Origin: Penelope pileata
Taxonomy: Eukaryota; Chordata; Aves; Galliformes; Cracidae
Length of the DNA: 64,000 nucleotides
Reading direction: 5' to 3'
Assembly (NCBI GenBank): GCA_013396635.1
Contig: WBMW01005650.1
Location: 4,396,247-4,460,246 of the forward strand
Positions within the stretch are counted from its first letter, which is position 1. Every line of letters begins with the position of its first letter. Below the pieces are notes generated by a model that ran no database searches, was not told where the DNA came from, and saw only the letters and a program-made list of their open reading frames with translations. Shown one piece after another: positions 37,569-50,290 of the stretch. Made by a program: the position numbers and the translations under genes.

Positions 37569-40500
37569 TGTATTTTAAATGGCATTTTGGATCTGATGGT
37601 TCATCAGTAGGTCTGACCAGTACTTTACATCATCTACGAAAACTGAAGAGACACAGCATAGCCTCTTCTGTATTCTGGTAATGGAGTCCTGAGGACTTAG
37701 CTGGTGTTCTCAGCAGTTCTGTAACGGAGCTCTAGGTCACACTGTATCTCTCATTGGATCAACCCACCAGCTTACACTTACATATGACCTGTGGTTATTT
37801 ACAGTGATCTCACCCCAAATGCTGGTAGTTCCATGGCTGCCTTCCCACAGAGAGAAAGCATGGAGGTTTCCTACATCAAAGCCGTGCAACTGGAAGGAGG
37901 TAAGTGGTATTTCACCTGTGTTGTGTTGTGGGATTCCATTAAGTTTCAACTGATTGTCTTCCATGAAAAAGTAAGCACTTCTACCAAAGCAGAGAGGCTG
38001 TGTAAAATCCTTTATACAGTGTAGTCAGTAAGTGTTACATTTTGTTGGTGGGGAACAGCAGAAAAATTTTTTAAAAGTCATGTATTTTCACCTGTGCTCA
38101 TAAAACTTGATGATATGAATGCCAGTGACCTGATATGTAAACCAAATTGGTTTAAAGAGAAGGGCACAGCATAAGCAAATGGAAGTAGATCTCAGTTTGT
38201 TGTAGTTATGAAATTCCAAATTGTTCAAGTTCAAAGTAACCTGCAGACAACACTACACTGTTTACTGTTATCTCAAATGGTGGCTGCCAGCACAGGTAGC
38301 TATTCCAGTAAAATCTGTATATAATTAGCAGAACATCACCTTTTAGAGACAGACAGTCAAACATCATTAAAACAGGGCAGTCCCCACTTTTTTTTAAATA
38401 TATTTATTTAGCATAGGTGTTTTGAGCCTGGGGAGGCCCACATGGTATGGAGAGTTCCTAATTGGGCATTTGCCTATAAAAACCATTAACTAAACTAAAT
38501 GTGGATTGAGCCTTTGAGATTAAATTGCTAGCATGGAGATCAAATCTCCACAGGCAAGTTAAAATCTACCAATTATTTAAAGGGTTTAATTAAGTGCGGA
38601 TCTTTCTGTAGGCTGATTTAAAAGGACATAACCTAACATTTGTAGCCAATAAAATGTAAGGAATAAAAGACTACTTTTTCCATTTATTTCTACCATAAAA
38701 TATATGCTGTAAACTATCAGGAACATCTGAAGATATTTCACAGGCAGCACCATCTGCCTTCTTGGCAGACTACGCAGGCAGTGTGGGTGGCTTAGTTACT
38801 TGCTTATGAATCTATAGAATCGCTTGCTTAGTCTGCTAGATGGGGCTGCCCCTTTCTTGTTTGGAATGATTTCAACATCTTTCTTGGTTCTATGAAACTG
38901 TTCTCCCTCTATCATTTTTTCTAATGCAGCTGCTCTGTGCACCTGTTTAACAAGAGAATGCTTACCTATGAAGGTAACTCTCTTGGGCCTCATCAAGTGA
39001 ATACTTCTTGCACATATGTATTCTCCTACGTCAGTGTCTGCAAGTTTTGAAAGTTTATTCACTCATGGCACTTTCTAAGTAAATTGGGATTCGCACAGGT
39101 ACAGAAGAAGTCTTTCTTCTTTTGTCCTATGGAGAAACTTCTCCCTGAAAATGCCTGCATGCTTGATACTAGGATGTGATCCAGAGCAGTTTTTTCTTTC
39201 CTAAGCTACCAAATACTTAATTCATCCGAAAATTCAAGGCAGGCTCAATACCAGTGACTTCAGTAGCACATGAACGTGGCAGAAAGAGTTGTGTCTGAGA
39301 TGTAGTTCAGTGAGGTGATCATAGCCTTTGAGGAAAAGAATTAAAGCAAAGAAATAGCGTGTCTGTATGCAAGAAATGAATGCTGTCAGAAATGTAATCT
39401 TATTTAATAAGTTCACTTATTAGTCAAACTACAAAATTCTCGTTGTATCTTATATACAAAAGTAATGTGTAAGAGTTATTATTGCCGTCACTTGGTAACA
39501 AAGTTTTAGGCTGTTTATCTTGGCTTTGGAAAACAGTCAAAATCAGTGAGGACAACATTATCTGTATATTGATCAGCATATTGAGAATATAAAAGATTTC
39601 ATGACACCATTTTACAGACAAAGAAAAAATATGTATTTTAAGGCTGGCTGCTTCTGTTTCTTTTTTTTCTTCAATGTCAGAAAATAGTGAACAAAATAGA
39701 GAAGAATTACAGTGTTTCATAACAAGAACTCAATTTCAGCTGGCTTCCATGCTATACAGTCGAACACACTGTAAGGAGTACTGAAAACAGCCTAGCAGTT
39801 CCTCCCCTGCAAAGATTAGAGATAATGTAGTAGAGAAAATACACAAATCTACTCTTTATTGAAAGGAGTAACCAATAAGAAAGAGCACGTAGCCTTCAAT
39901 GCTAGCAATGTGTCAATAAGAGGTACTATTTACCCCCAAATTCTCATATTATGTAACAGTGGGGAACTTCTGCATTTATTAAGAAATAGAATGGGAATTT
40001 TATTTCTATTTAATTGTCCTGATGTTTTTGAAGGAGAAGCAGTTTTTCTGCAACTAAGTGATCACATCACTCAGTAAATGTGCACCATGTATACGTGCAA
40101 GAGTCTCAGGTGCCTTTGTGAGAAGGTCAGTTGATGTTTATGTAATTCTTATGTCCTAATGTTTAGCACATTTGTTTTCGTCTACATCCACATGCTTTGT
40201 CTCTCACTTTGTGCCTTCTAAAATGAAAGTGAAGACTTTCTTTGGTTGCATTGAATTTTTAAATTGTATGGAGAGTGTACCTTTGTGTGCACTTTTGCAT
40301 ATGGAGTTGTGTCCATTATGGCTGAGGAGCCACTGAAGTTGAAAGTCTGTGTGTACTCCTTTTAACTTTTAAGGCAAAGCGCTCCTGAAAAGTCAACAAT
40401 TACCTGCAGAGCAAAAGAGGGAAAACAACTGTCTGTTTCTGTGTGTGTCAATATATTGAGCTAAATGAAAATAATGCTAAAAGTTACATGCTACCATAAC

Positions 40501-43500
40501 AGGAAGAAAACTTACTTTTTGGCATGTTGTATTTCTTTGTGTTAAACTAATGAAGCAGACCAAGGAGTTTTATTCTTCACCTGTGTATTTTTGCTGAGGA
40601 TTTTTTTTTAAAATAATTTTTAAAGAGAAAAAAGTAAACTTCTGCAACAACAGCTGGTTGCCTTTACAAATAAATTACTCCTGAAGTAAGAAAGAATTTG
40701 TTCTCTTCTCAGGAGTCATTTTCAGTCCTCATAAATACTCATCAATAATCTTCTCAATGACAGGCGGGTCGTAATGATAGCTCTGAGTCAAGTACAAACA
40801 GAATCACATTCCCAACTGCACCCTAAGGGAAGGAAGACTGAATAAAATCCTCCTCAGATGTTTGGATTACCCACACTGATACCAATATGACCATCTCAGT
40901 AGATAAATTATAATATTCTCCTGGTCATCCTCGGCAACAGCACTATCGTCTTACTGTCTCTTTGCTGAGATACGTAACTCTATCGAGATACAAATGGCAA
41001 TTCAGATGGCAATGACATACTCTCTACTATCAGCTACTTTCGGTATTATTCCTTTACTCAGTCAAGCAGAGTTTCTCTTCCACTGGCTAATGTCTGCCCA
41101 ATCTTGGATCCAGCAGCAGTGTAACATTCAGACCCTGCTTTCCAGATACTTCCCCTGTGAAGGAATTGGCAGAGAATGGGCATAGAATTGGCTCCACACC
41201 ACTGCTTACTAATGATCAGAATAGCTGGCCAGGCATGAAGAGGAATGTCAGCTGCAATAATTTATTTCCTTCCCTGGAGCGGGAGAGGAGCAGTGCAGGC
41301 CTACAAGGACGAGGCTCAGAGACACAAGCTCTCCCTGGGCTTCCCACAGAGCAGGGCAGCTTTCTGAGCACCCCTTGCTCGCGGCGGTGCCTACAGGCAC
41401 AGTCTAGCGCTATCTGAATCACAGACACTTTGAGTTGCTACTTTATATGCAACATTGACATTCCTTTCATTGCACATACAGTGCTCATCAGGCATTTGAA
41501 TCTGGATAATGAGAAGAGTGCAATTGCAGCTCTTCATTTTAAAGTTTTATTTCCTCTCATGGCTGACGCATGGCTCCAGTTATTCCCAAAGATTACCTGC
41601 TTAGCACCACAGCACTATGTTTCAGGGGAGGAACCTAGCGGTTGCAAGAAAACAACTTTTTTGTGTGTGTGCTGCTTTTTTAATCTTCTTTTGAATCCTG
41701 CTTTTAACAGAAATAAATACTTGTCATTTCAGAATGGGAAAAAGCTAGGCATGTCACTTAGCCTGACTAAACATTTCATTTTAAACCAAAATGATAAAGA
41801 AATTAAAAAAAAAAAAGGAAGTGTAGCTAAACCAAGTTCCTGCTGCTCTATGGATTGATTTTAATTTATTGGAAGACTATCCTGACACTAGCATCTGCTG
41901 ATTTTTTGTTTGTTTGTTTGTCCTGACAAAGTTAGGACACCAATATGGTGACTTAGGTATGTACTCTATTTTCTTTAATGGATCTGTTTAAATTTATCAT
42001 GTGCGTTCAGTGGTCTTGAATGTCCCTGTGCTTCTTTTGTCACGCGTTGCCTCTGCAAACCCATATCCACAGTGAACTGACTCCTAGGCACTGAATGAAG
42101 TCTTTCAACTTCTGGGAAAAGAGATAGCTCTTAAACTTGTCGACAGACACAAAAAGAAAGGTGGATGGGAAGGGAGTTTTTAGTATTTGAAAACTGAAGA
42201 ACATTAAGAAACAACAGTCCACAGGTGTTCCACCCAAAGGTGGTGAAGCACTTCAGAATGAAGTAGGAAGCCCTGAACTGAAGAGTGTAGAGACCATGGA
42301 CCATCTTGTTCCTTCAGTAGTTTTCTAATCTTCCTATGAAGACTTTACTGCCCAGCATAGATTTTGAAAAATGCTGTTAGCTCCCAGAATACAGGAAAAG
42401 CTGCCTAATCTATCACAATAAGACAGTTAATCACCTTTGACAACATATGTTTATAGCTGAAATGAAGCGTTCACTGCTTAGAAGTGTTTGACACTTCTGT
42501 ATTACACTGCTATTAATGCCGTTATTTGAATCCATGCACAGACAGAGAGACATTTCTTAAAGATTCAAAAATTCATCAAATTCAGCAGAAACTTCAAACC
42601 CAGTTAAAATGCAGTGAGTTTAGGATGTTTTTGGCAGAATCAAATGAAATCTTTATAAGCCATGAATTAAAAATCCTGTGCAAGATGAATGAGCTCAGGT
42701 AGCAGGGAAGTCAGCCCTTGAGACCGAGTGCATTGATATTGTTTTCCAAAGCTTAATAAGTTGATATCGAGTTAGAACAGATCAGTTGGCTTAGTCTGCT
42801 TTTTTTTCTGCTGATTTTACTGCAGTCAGAGCTGAAACCTGGAGCTTGAAAGACCTAGATCTTTGTTTAGTACAAGAATCAAGCAGCTGCTGGGATGGAT
42901 TACAGCTGCTCCAGTTCTCTTTTCTTGCTCATCTGAGGTCTAGCCTTAACTGGGATTCTGATGGAGATTCCTGCATTTCTAAAGAAATACCCTAAAAGCT
43001 AGGATAATATTCAGTAAAATATTCCTCTTCTCTATGGTTAAGCTTCTGAATTTTGAATTATTTTCTGTACAAAGTTTTGATGGGATGCTGCTACTATGAT
43101 CAGCCTGAGTTGATAGCTAGGAGCTCTAGAGAAGGAGCTGTGAAGGACCTCTCTTGGTTAAGCAGCATGTTTATCTTGTTGCTTTTGCAATTAAGTATAA
43201 GCATGCAAGGGCTCCTCCTGCTCTCAGTTCTCTCAGGAAGGAGAAAGAATAAAGGGAAAGGAAGGAAAGATACAGGTGCCTTTGTTCAGGAGCAATTTCT
43301 GAGCTCTGGATTCTGAATAGATTTAAGCAACTCTCCAAAGTTTTTTACAAACTTCCCTGTGCTCAGGGTTATCCTGTAGGTTTCTCCAGGTTTCTAAAGC
43401 TTGTTCTGGCTGTCATGGATAGTACTCTAAGGTTCCTGTCATCCTGTGTCCTATGAGAGGCTTTGCTCCGTTCTGGGCATCAGGGCCTAAGTTGTGGATA

Positions 43501-44220
43501 CTGCAAGGCGTGACTTGAAGGGCCTTCAGTCCTCTGTCAGATCTTATGATATATGGGCAGTGATTCAAGAGATGTGATGTTGCAAAATCATCAGTGGTTT
43601 CCAGCACAGTATTTTTCAATGTACTATACTTTTTTTGCAGCATTGTCCTTAAAAATTACAAAGAATGGCCGGAGGGAGAATTTTCAGAGTGACTGTTAAG
43701 TTCAGAAGGTAGCTCTTCCTATGATGAAGCCTCCTCCAGCACCTTTAATTCTTTAGATGTTTAAAATAGATTTTAAAAAATAAGGGTGAAAAAGAGTTAT
43801 AACCAAAACACTCACACAGTGCAACTTTATACAGCTGGGATGGAAAAGAAGACAAATGAGATAAAAGTAGTTCAGTGAAGGTGTACAAGTATTGGTATTT
43901 TTTAAATCTCCTGAAAATGTTGATTAAGGTATCCTTGAAATGCTAACATTGCTGATTTGATTTCTGCTGTAATGTAAGACTATCAGTGTATCAGTCCATC
44001 ATGAAGTGACTAATGCTAGGCTTAGGATTAAGTAATACATCAGGTATGATTTATCACAAATGTGAAGGGAAAACTGAGAATGAGTAAATTTATTTTTATT
44101 AGATCAAATGTGAAGACAGGAATGAAAATTAAAGGTAGAAATCTAAGAACATAAATCTTGAGAGAGTCAGACCCTATCATATATGAGTCTAGTCAAACTG
44201 GGATGAAATAGTGCATGCAG
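37569..44220. other. Non-coding stretch, no gene seen
   Basis: No supported gene. The minus frame 38796-39062 opens with GTG right after a stop and contains an isolated D-x-G-x-Y-x-C pattern but no recognisable domain. A local GC-rich peak at about 41270-41410 with several CpGs carries overlapping frames on both strands (86 and 70 codons), neither recognised. ACCATTTTACAGACAAAG near 39608 faintly recalls an antisense MIR core. A TTTG tetramer run is at 41905-41921 and an A12 tract at 41805-41816. Confidence 0.65.
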
Positions 44221-44733
44221 CTAACTCAAAAGGAAATGAAAGGTGCTTAGGGTGAAATATCCCAAGCAGACAGGCCAAGACAGGGGCTGATCCAACACTG
44301 CATTTTTGGAGTGGGGAAATTTAGATGGTAAACTGAACCTGCTTTCCCTTGGGTCCATCTCTGAGACAAACACATCGTTGCTCTTCATAAGCATCCAAAG
44401 GCTGCAACGTTCATTGACCCCAATTAAACCTTTCTCTGGTTCAGCAACCACTAGATAGTGGAATTTACATTCCCTTGACAAAACACCAAGGTATTGGCAA
44501 AATACAGCAGCAGAACTTTTGCTGAACAGCTTCAGGAAAGGAATGGAAACTGAGTGACACAGATGATTAATGAGCCTATTAAAGCTGAAAGTCTGACACT
44601 GTAAAGATAAGCTGGCAGTAAAAATGACTCCTACCATATATGTATCAAGGGCATCAGAAAGAATACCCTGCGTATAATAGCAACCCACCATCATTAGTGG
44701 CAGAACATTCATATCTAGCATGTGTTGCCGCAT
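44221..44733 (-). other. Unrecognised 170-codon open frame, coding status unproven
   Basis: This is the second longest frame in the window, uninterrupted and free of homopolymers. I see no signal peptide or known domain; the N-terminal 60 residues are fairly hydrophobic, the middle has a Cys/Ser-rich segment, and the C-terminal third is mixed. There is no obvious promoter, splice context or poly(A) signal to make it a gene. A frame of this length is not expected by chance at the average composition of the window, so an old retroposed or repeat-derived frame is possible. I recognise no family. Confidence 0.15.
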
Positions 44734-45248
44734 TACTATTTAGTCTGCTCAAGTATTTTGAGGTGGAGGGCCTTGAGCAATAGTGTGAAGTCTCAGCCAA
44801 GTTGGAGGAGGCTTTGTTGAGGTCTGATTAAAAAGGACACCCACACAGCACTCAGGAGGGACCAGATCAAACAAAACATGGCAGGTGACAAAGAAAGTGA
44901 AAGAAATAAATGAATATAAATGTTAACTATACAGTGGCAGAGCAAGAGGCCTAAGAAAGATGGGAGAAAGGTCTGCTACAGAGGAGAAAAAGGTTAAATC
45001 CATGTTGATCTGAGGACTTGTACTGCACTTGTGTTAGAAATTGTATGTTTGTGTGGTGACAGCGGTGGACCAAGACTTTGACTTCAGTCTTTGCCTCTGA
45101 CTTCCTGTGAAAGCCATCACCTCACTTAAATACTCAAAGCATCTTTCTGTACAGGATTTTCCTAACAGAATTATGCCCTTGTGCTATACACATGTATGCA
45201 TACTGAGTTCAATGTTCCTGGAAGGAGTCAGCTGTGCTGCTGCTGCAC

Positions 45249-45333
45249 TGCACAGATGGCCTGTGCATGCGCACTCGGTCTGATGCATTCTGAATCCATT
45301 ACAGTTAGCAGAAACATGCAGGCCATCTGTGCA
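45249..45333. repeat. 85-nt stem-loop, possible hairpin RNA
   Basis: TGCACAGATGGCC (45249-45261) pairs perfectly with GGCCATCTGTGCA (45321-45333), 13 bp. After a 2-nt bulge on the left arm the stem continues with TGCATG (45264-45269) against CATGCA (45315-45320), giving 19 bp in all, with a 45-nt terminal loop. Most random inverted repeats here are AT-rich; this one is GC-balanced. A pre-microRNA, a small palindromic mobile element or chance are possible. The loop is larger than usual for a pre-miRNA. Confidence 0.4.
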
Positions 45334-47323
45334 ACATGTATACAAAAATACAATGCTTGCTTGCTGAAGTTTCAGTCTTGCTACATAAGTGCTGTAGATC
45401 TGTGTTGTACAGTCACAGGAAACATGTCTGGGATTTCTGGACTGTTAGCAGCTATGCCAGCTGCTCTGAAATTTTAGAAAATTGTGCATAGTCTTCAAAC
45501 TTCACCCAAACAAAATTTCTGGATGCAAAAAATAAACCTTGGTTTTCTAGAATACATATTTTTGCTACCGTCTGTGGCAGTTATTTTGTGCCAGCTTTCT
45601 TTAAAATGTAGATTTCATTTATCCAACTCTAAAATACACGTATAACTGTCATGCCTCCTCCTATCTCTGCTGTGCCTATTTAGACAGTCAGCTACTTTGG
45701 AAAGTGGATCTGGAAGTTTTGCACTGGAGATGTGTAGAAGCAGTTCAATTCAAGCAATAAATATATTTTCATCTTCTACAAGTGGGTGGAACTAAAAGAT
45801 TCTTAGCCTACAAATTTGGCACTGAATATTGTCGTATGAAAGCACACTCGTGCAGAATTGTTGGAATGTGAATTTGCCAGAGTTGCTGCTTGAATACTTG
45901 ATTTGTTCCTGCTATAGTGTTAACTTTTATTGTCACAGTTTACAAATATATCCATCCTCTTCCAGTTTGTCACTGTCGTTATTTCCTTTAAGCCTTGGAA
46001 GAGAAAAACTCACAATTGTTTGAGTAGATCCCCACAGTAATCTTTAGTTGGTAGTGCTGTTACATGTTTTTGCTCCTGAGGACTAAAATACATAAAGCAC
46101 TAAGTCCCCCAAAATTTATTTGATAAGTCTGGCAAATGTAGCCCAAATGGAGAGGAATTATTTTATCATAAAAAGGTCCATTAGACTAATCCTAACTAGC
46201 ACACAATTTTAAGAGGTGTAGCCTGAAGATAGAATTTGGCTTCTTTTCTGCAGTAATGCAGCAGCACTGTCAATGTGGTGATGATAAATCACCAATAACT
46301 TCCATGGTTCTTTGGGATACCTATTATAGGAAATGCAAACAACTCCAAATATTCTGTTTGATATTTCTTCTCCCACAGTTTCATCCTCCTAAAACCCACA
46401 AATATCTGTATGGGTTTTTTTTCCACTTTGCTTTAACTATCTAATCACAGAAATTAATTATTGGAAAAAATACAGGAATTAAATAAAATAAATGGATGGC
46501 AATCCTATTTGACTTAGGCCTTCTGGAAATAATATGAGGACAAAATGAATCTTGCAATCTGAAATAACTGTTGAAATGTATATTGATAAGCATTAATGAC
46601 ATTATTTATTTTTCTTGATGGAATCATGCTTGTATTTGATAGCTTAATTGACATTATTGGAAGCAAAGAACTACAGTTATCTCTAACTGGTGACGTGTAA
46701 AGCTGACCAGAAATGCTCTGGCTTCATGCGTTCCATCCCCATGGTTTCTTTGGGAAGGAAATGTGGAGCTCTAGACCAAAATAAAAACACAGCATGGCTG
46801 AATTGATTGACTGCCTGCAATAGCACTAATCTATACTTTGCTTCACTTCCACCACAACATATACATTGAGGAAAACAATGTGTCTTCACCGTGTCCCACT
46901 CCTGCGTTTTCTCCAGGGATTGACTCATGCTTGGTGCTGCTCAGCAATACCCAAAGCACACCACCAGTAACTAGATATCCTTGCTTAGCAAGAAGAACAT
47001 TAATAGGAACATTACTATAGATATATCTTTTTCGTGACTTCAAATCAGGACACTGAAAATTTATGTTGCTCTGATAATAGTTTTCTGAATGCAATGAAAA
47101 AAGTGTTTTAATTGTTTTAATTTCGTATGTGAGTACAAAATGTTCAGCCTCATACTGCCTCTGTAAGAAGACTCTGAATTTATATTAGTTGGATCTAATC
47201 TAGGATTGTTGACTATATAAAGACATATAAAACAAGTCATCCAGCATACAAATGTTCTAAAACACATGATTAATAAAAATATTTTGACTTTTATGCTTCT
47301 TTGGTTTCTGTGCAAATGCACAA

Positions 47324-47355
47324 ATTTCTTTTATATATATGTATATAAAAGAAAT
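47324..47355. repeat. Perfect 14-bp AT-rich palindrome with 4-nt loop
   Basis: ATTTCTTTTATATA (47324-47337) is the exact reverse complement of TATATAAAAGAAAT (47342-47355), separated by TATG. It could extrude as a cruciform. AT-rich palindromes are often fragile or polymorphic sites. There is no flanking target duplication to suggest a mobile element. Confidence 0.9.
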
Positions 47356-47428
47356 CTTGTTATAGAAAGTAGTAGCTATTTCACAGCAGTACTACAGTAT
47401 AACAATTCAGACTTAATGAAACATTTAT

Positions 47429-47486
47429 AATATGCTATTACTGATATTGTTCATTTAAATATGCTATTACTGATATTGTTTCATTA
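47429..47486 (+). repeat. 29-bp tandem duplication, two copies
   Basis: AATATGCTATTACTGATATT plus nine bases is repeated immediately with period 29. The first 23 bases are identical between copies; only the last few differ by a shifted T and A. Such low divergence suggests a recent duplication. It lies about 75 bp from the AT palindrome. Confidence 0.9.
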
Positions 47487-50290
47487 TACACTCTCTTGTA
47501 CACTGTTTTCATGCTTAAGTGACCTCTAAATTGGACTATTGCAAATCACTACTAATAGGTTTGCAATGAAATACTTGATATGAGTTTCTATTGGGACAAA
47601 ATACAGCTGAGAAGGTATTTCTGCCTCTATTATACTTTAGAAAGCCATTTGTATATGCAAAGTTTCTTGAATTAGGGACCCATCTCCATTTCTGAGCAGC
47701 AAACTAAGAGTGGTGACGGGGGATAGGGGAATGGGTATATTCATTTTATAAAGAGATTCAACTTGGCTTTCTGCTGATGTAAAAAAGATGGAATAGGTTA
47801 GAAGTTTCCTTGGCAAATTATGTAGCTATTCCTAAAAGTTTAACGACTGCAATATGCATTACTAGCAGATTATATTTATAGCAGTGAATGTATCCTATCA
47901 TTTGCTATAAACATCACACTGTAATACAGGGGAGAAAAATTCCATTGTTTTCCACAAAGAAAAATATCACTTGCAAGTTGCTGCAATTTAGACATTCAGT
48001 CACTGACAACTTGGAGGTACAATATCATGCTTTATTGTAATTTATTGGCCTCCCATTGAAATTGTAGCAAAACTCTGACTCAACCGCACTCTGGCAAAGG
48101 CACAGAAATGTCTTGACATGAGCTCTGAGTTTCTGGTAAGTAGTATAAAACAAATAGTATATACAGCCATTAAAACTGTACAGTAGGATACCTCTTCAAT
48201 TTTTCATTTTCACAGAACAACTGGCCTTTTTGGGTTTTCATAAAGAAAAAAAGGCCTTTGGAGGAAGTTCTAGTTGCTGCCGTGCAGCTCCCTTGCCACT
48301 CAGCTGCAAGGTTAAAGCTAGCCTTGCCTTTCTTAACACCTGACCAAAACAGTTTTTCAAGCACAATGAAAGAAAGAAACAGTGTATTTAACAATCACGT
48401 GGAGGCAGCAGCCTCCTCTCTTTCCTATTGCCTACTTCCCCCACCACCACTACCAATGCAGCAGCAAAACCAGCGTGTTCTGCGTCAGCTGGATCAGTGG
48501 GACTGACAGCAGGTATATTTAGGTCAGCAGGAACTTTGCTGCAGTAATGCAAGGAACAGTCACACCACTTTTGATAATCACAATAGCAAATTTTAATTAT
48601 CAGGGTAGTCTAGTGCCCTGGTAGAGCTGAATTCACCAGCCCATGGGAATGTGTGCTGCCCGGAATAAGTAAGCAGTAATTCCTTGATCTGAGTGGAAAT
48701 ACACTGTGAATTATTGTTGCTGTCACTGTAAGTTTATAAAGCATTTTACAAAGACATATTCCCTTACTCAAAGATTTTATAATCTGATATGAGATAAAAA
48801 CAAGACAGGACAAGAAGCAACAGTTCAGGAGAGATCACTGATTATAAATAAAGGGTAGAAATAATTGTCTGAAGAAATGTTTCAGCAAGGAATTCAAAGG
48901 AAGAGAGAGGGTGCCTGCATACAAGATCAGAGGGAGAGTTCCAGGCACACACAGCTGAAAATCAAGAGAATGTGATTATAGGATTGGAAAGAGCAGAGGG
49001 ACAAGAGGCAGGAGGAAACATGATAGTGCAGAACTACTAGAGGCAAAATTACATAGAGCCCTACAGTCACTGCTAATGTAGCTCTACTGGATGCTAGCAA
49101 AGCATCCACAGCAGCAATTCCTAAGAGCAGTTTAATTAGAAGAGTTTCCATGATGAAGTGAAGGATGATTCAAATATAGAAAAGAGTTTAAGGTAAATAT
49201 TTTTCAATATAATGTGGAAATAGATGTGATTTCATCTACAAGCTCAGGTCAGCCTTCACGTGCAGTGTATTTAGCAATAAAAGCTCTGATGTTAACACTT
49301 TGCTTGTTCCACTTGCTGACCTGAAAAAAAAAACTATGCTAAAAAGTAAAACAACTTTCTGTGTTCTGGATCTATCAGAACGAATGAGGAAAAACTCCTC
49401 CAGTGATTAGAAGCTGAAAGCACACCACCAAGCTGCTGACAGTAGTCACAATGGTGGGAGGGACCTTTAGTTCCCTCCCCCAGGGAGGGAATGAAGTAAA
49501 CAGAAGCCAGTATCTGCTGGTGTCAGACAAACTGCAGAAATCTGACCAAATAATTAACTGCTCTCTTTGCACATAAACTATATAGGATAATATACAGCTA
49601 GGATCCTACTGGAGATTTTTTATAAATGCAACTGCTATTCACTTTGATAGACTGATACATAAAGAAAGGTCAGGATGGTTTCTGATATGCCCAGAATGTC
49701 ACAGATTTTTTCATGAAGTCATTTCATGTCAGATATTTCTGATGGTTTTGTGAGAAATTTTGAAAATGGATTTCATATCTATAGTGTTGTGTACGAATAT
49801 AACCATGTCAGCATAGAGTAGCATTTGTAGCAGTGTTGTATAGGTATACACAAAAAAAACTTACTAGAAACTCATATGTTAGCAGAGGAGTTTACAGAAT
49901 GCATCTTTAGCTTATGTAACACTGGAAAACTTCAGACAGCAGTAGGAACAGACCTCCTGCTCTTTTTGGAATGGCTGAGGAGAAATCCTCTTTTCTGCTG
50001 ACTTGTAGTCATTCTTCAATGATTATTTCAATCTATCTCACTCCTCACCAAAAATTAAAAGGTAAACATGAACTCTGCCTGTGACTAGTAAATTTATTGT
50101 CAAGAGTTACTATTTACCCGAGGCAAGATTCACATTTCTATTTTTTCATGTTAAGTGTAAGCATTAAATGTTATTCTTACATGCTGTCTGGCCATGCATA
50201 ATTTACAGCATTTGAAATCCCATTCTCCACCTGAAGGAGAATGCAAAGTTCTCTCTCCGTGTGGATGGTTCACTTTATTGAAGATCTGCA

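Larger units (their letters stand above)
45334..50290. other. Non-coding stretch, no gene seen
   Basis: All frames are short and unrecognised (up to 86 codons). The region from about 48840 to 49200 is purine-rich on the plus strand. An AT palindrome and a tandem duplication at 47.3-47.5 kb are listed separately. Nothing suggests an exon or promoter. Confidence 0.7.

Noticed and set aside
39600..39640. ACCATTTTACAGACAAAG as antisense MIR
   Set aside because: A short match followed directly by a poly-A-like stretch; insufficient flanking similarity.
41157..41428. Coding exon in the GC-rich patch with frames on both strands
   Set aside because: Overlapping sense and antisense frames are a by-product of local GC; neither translation resembles a known protein.
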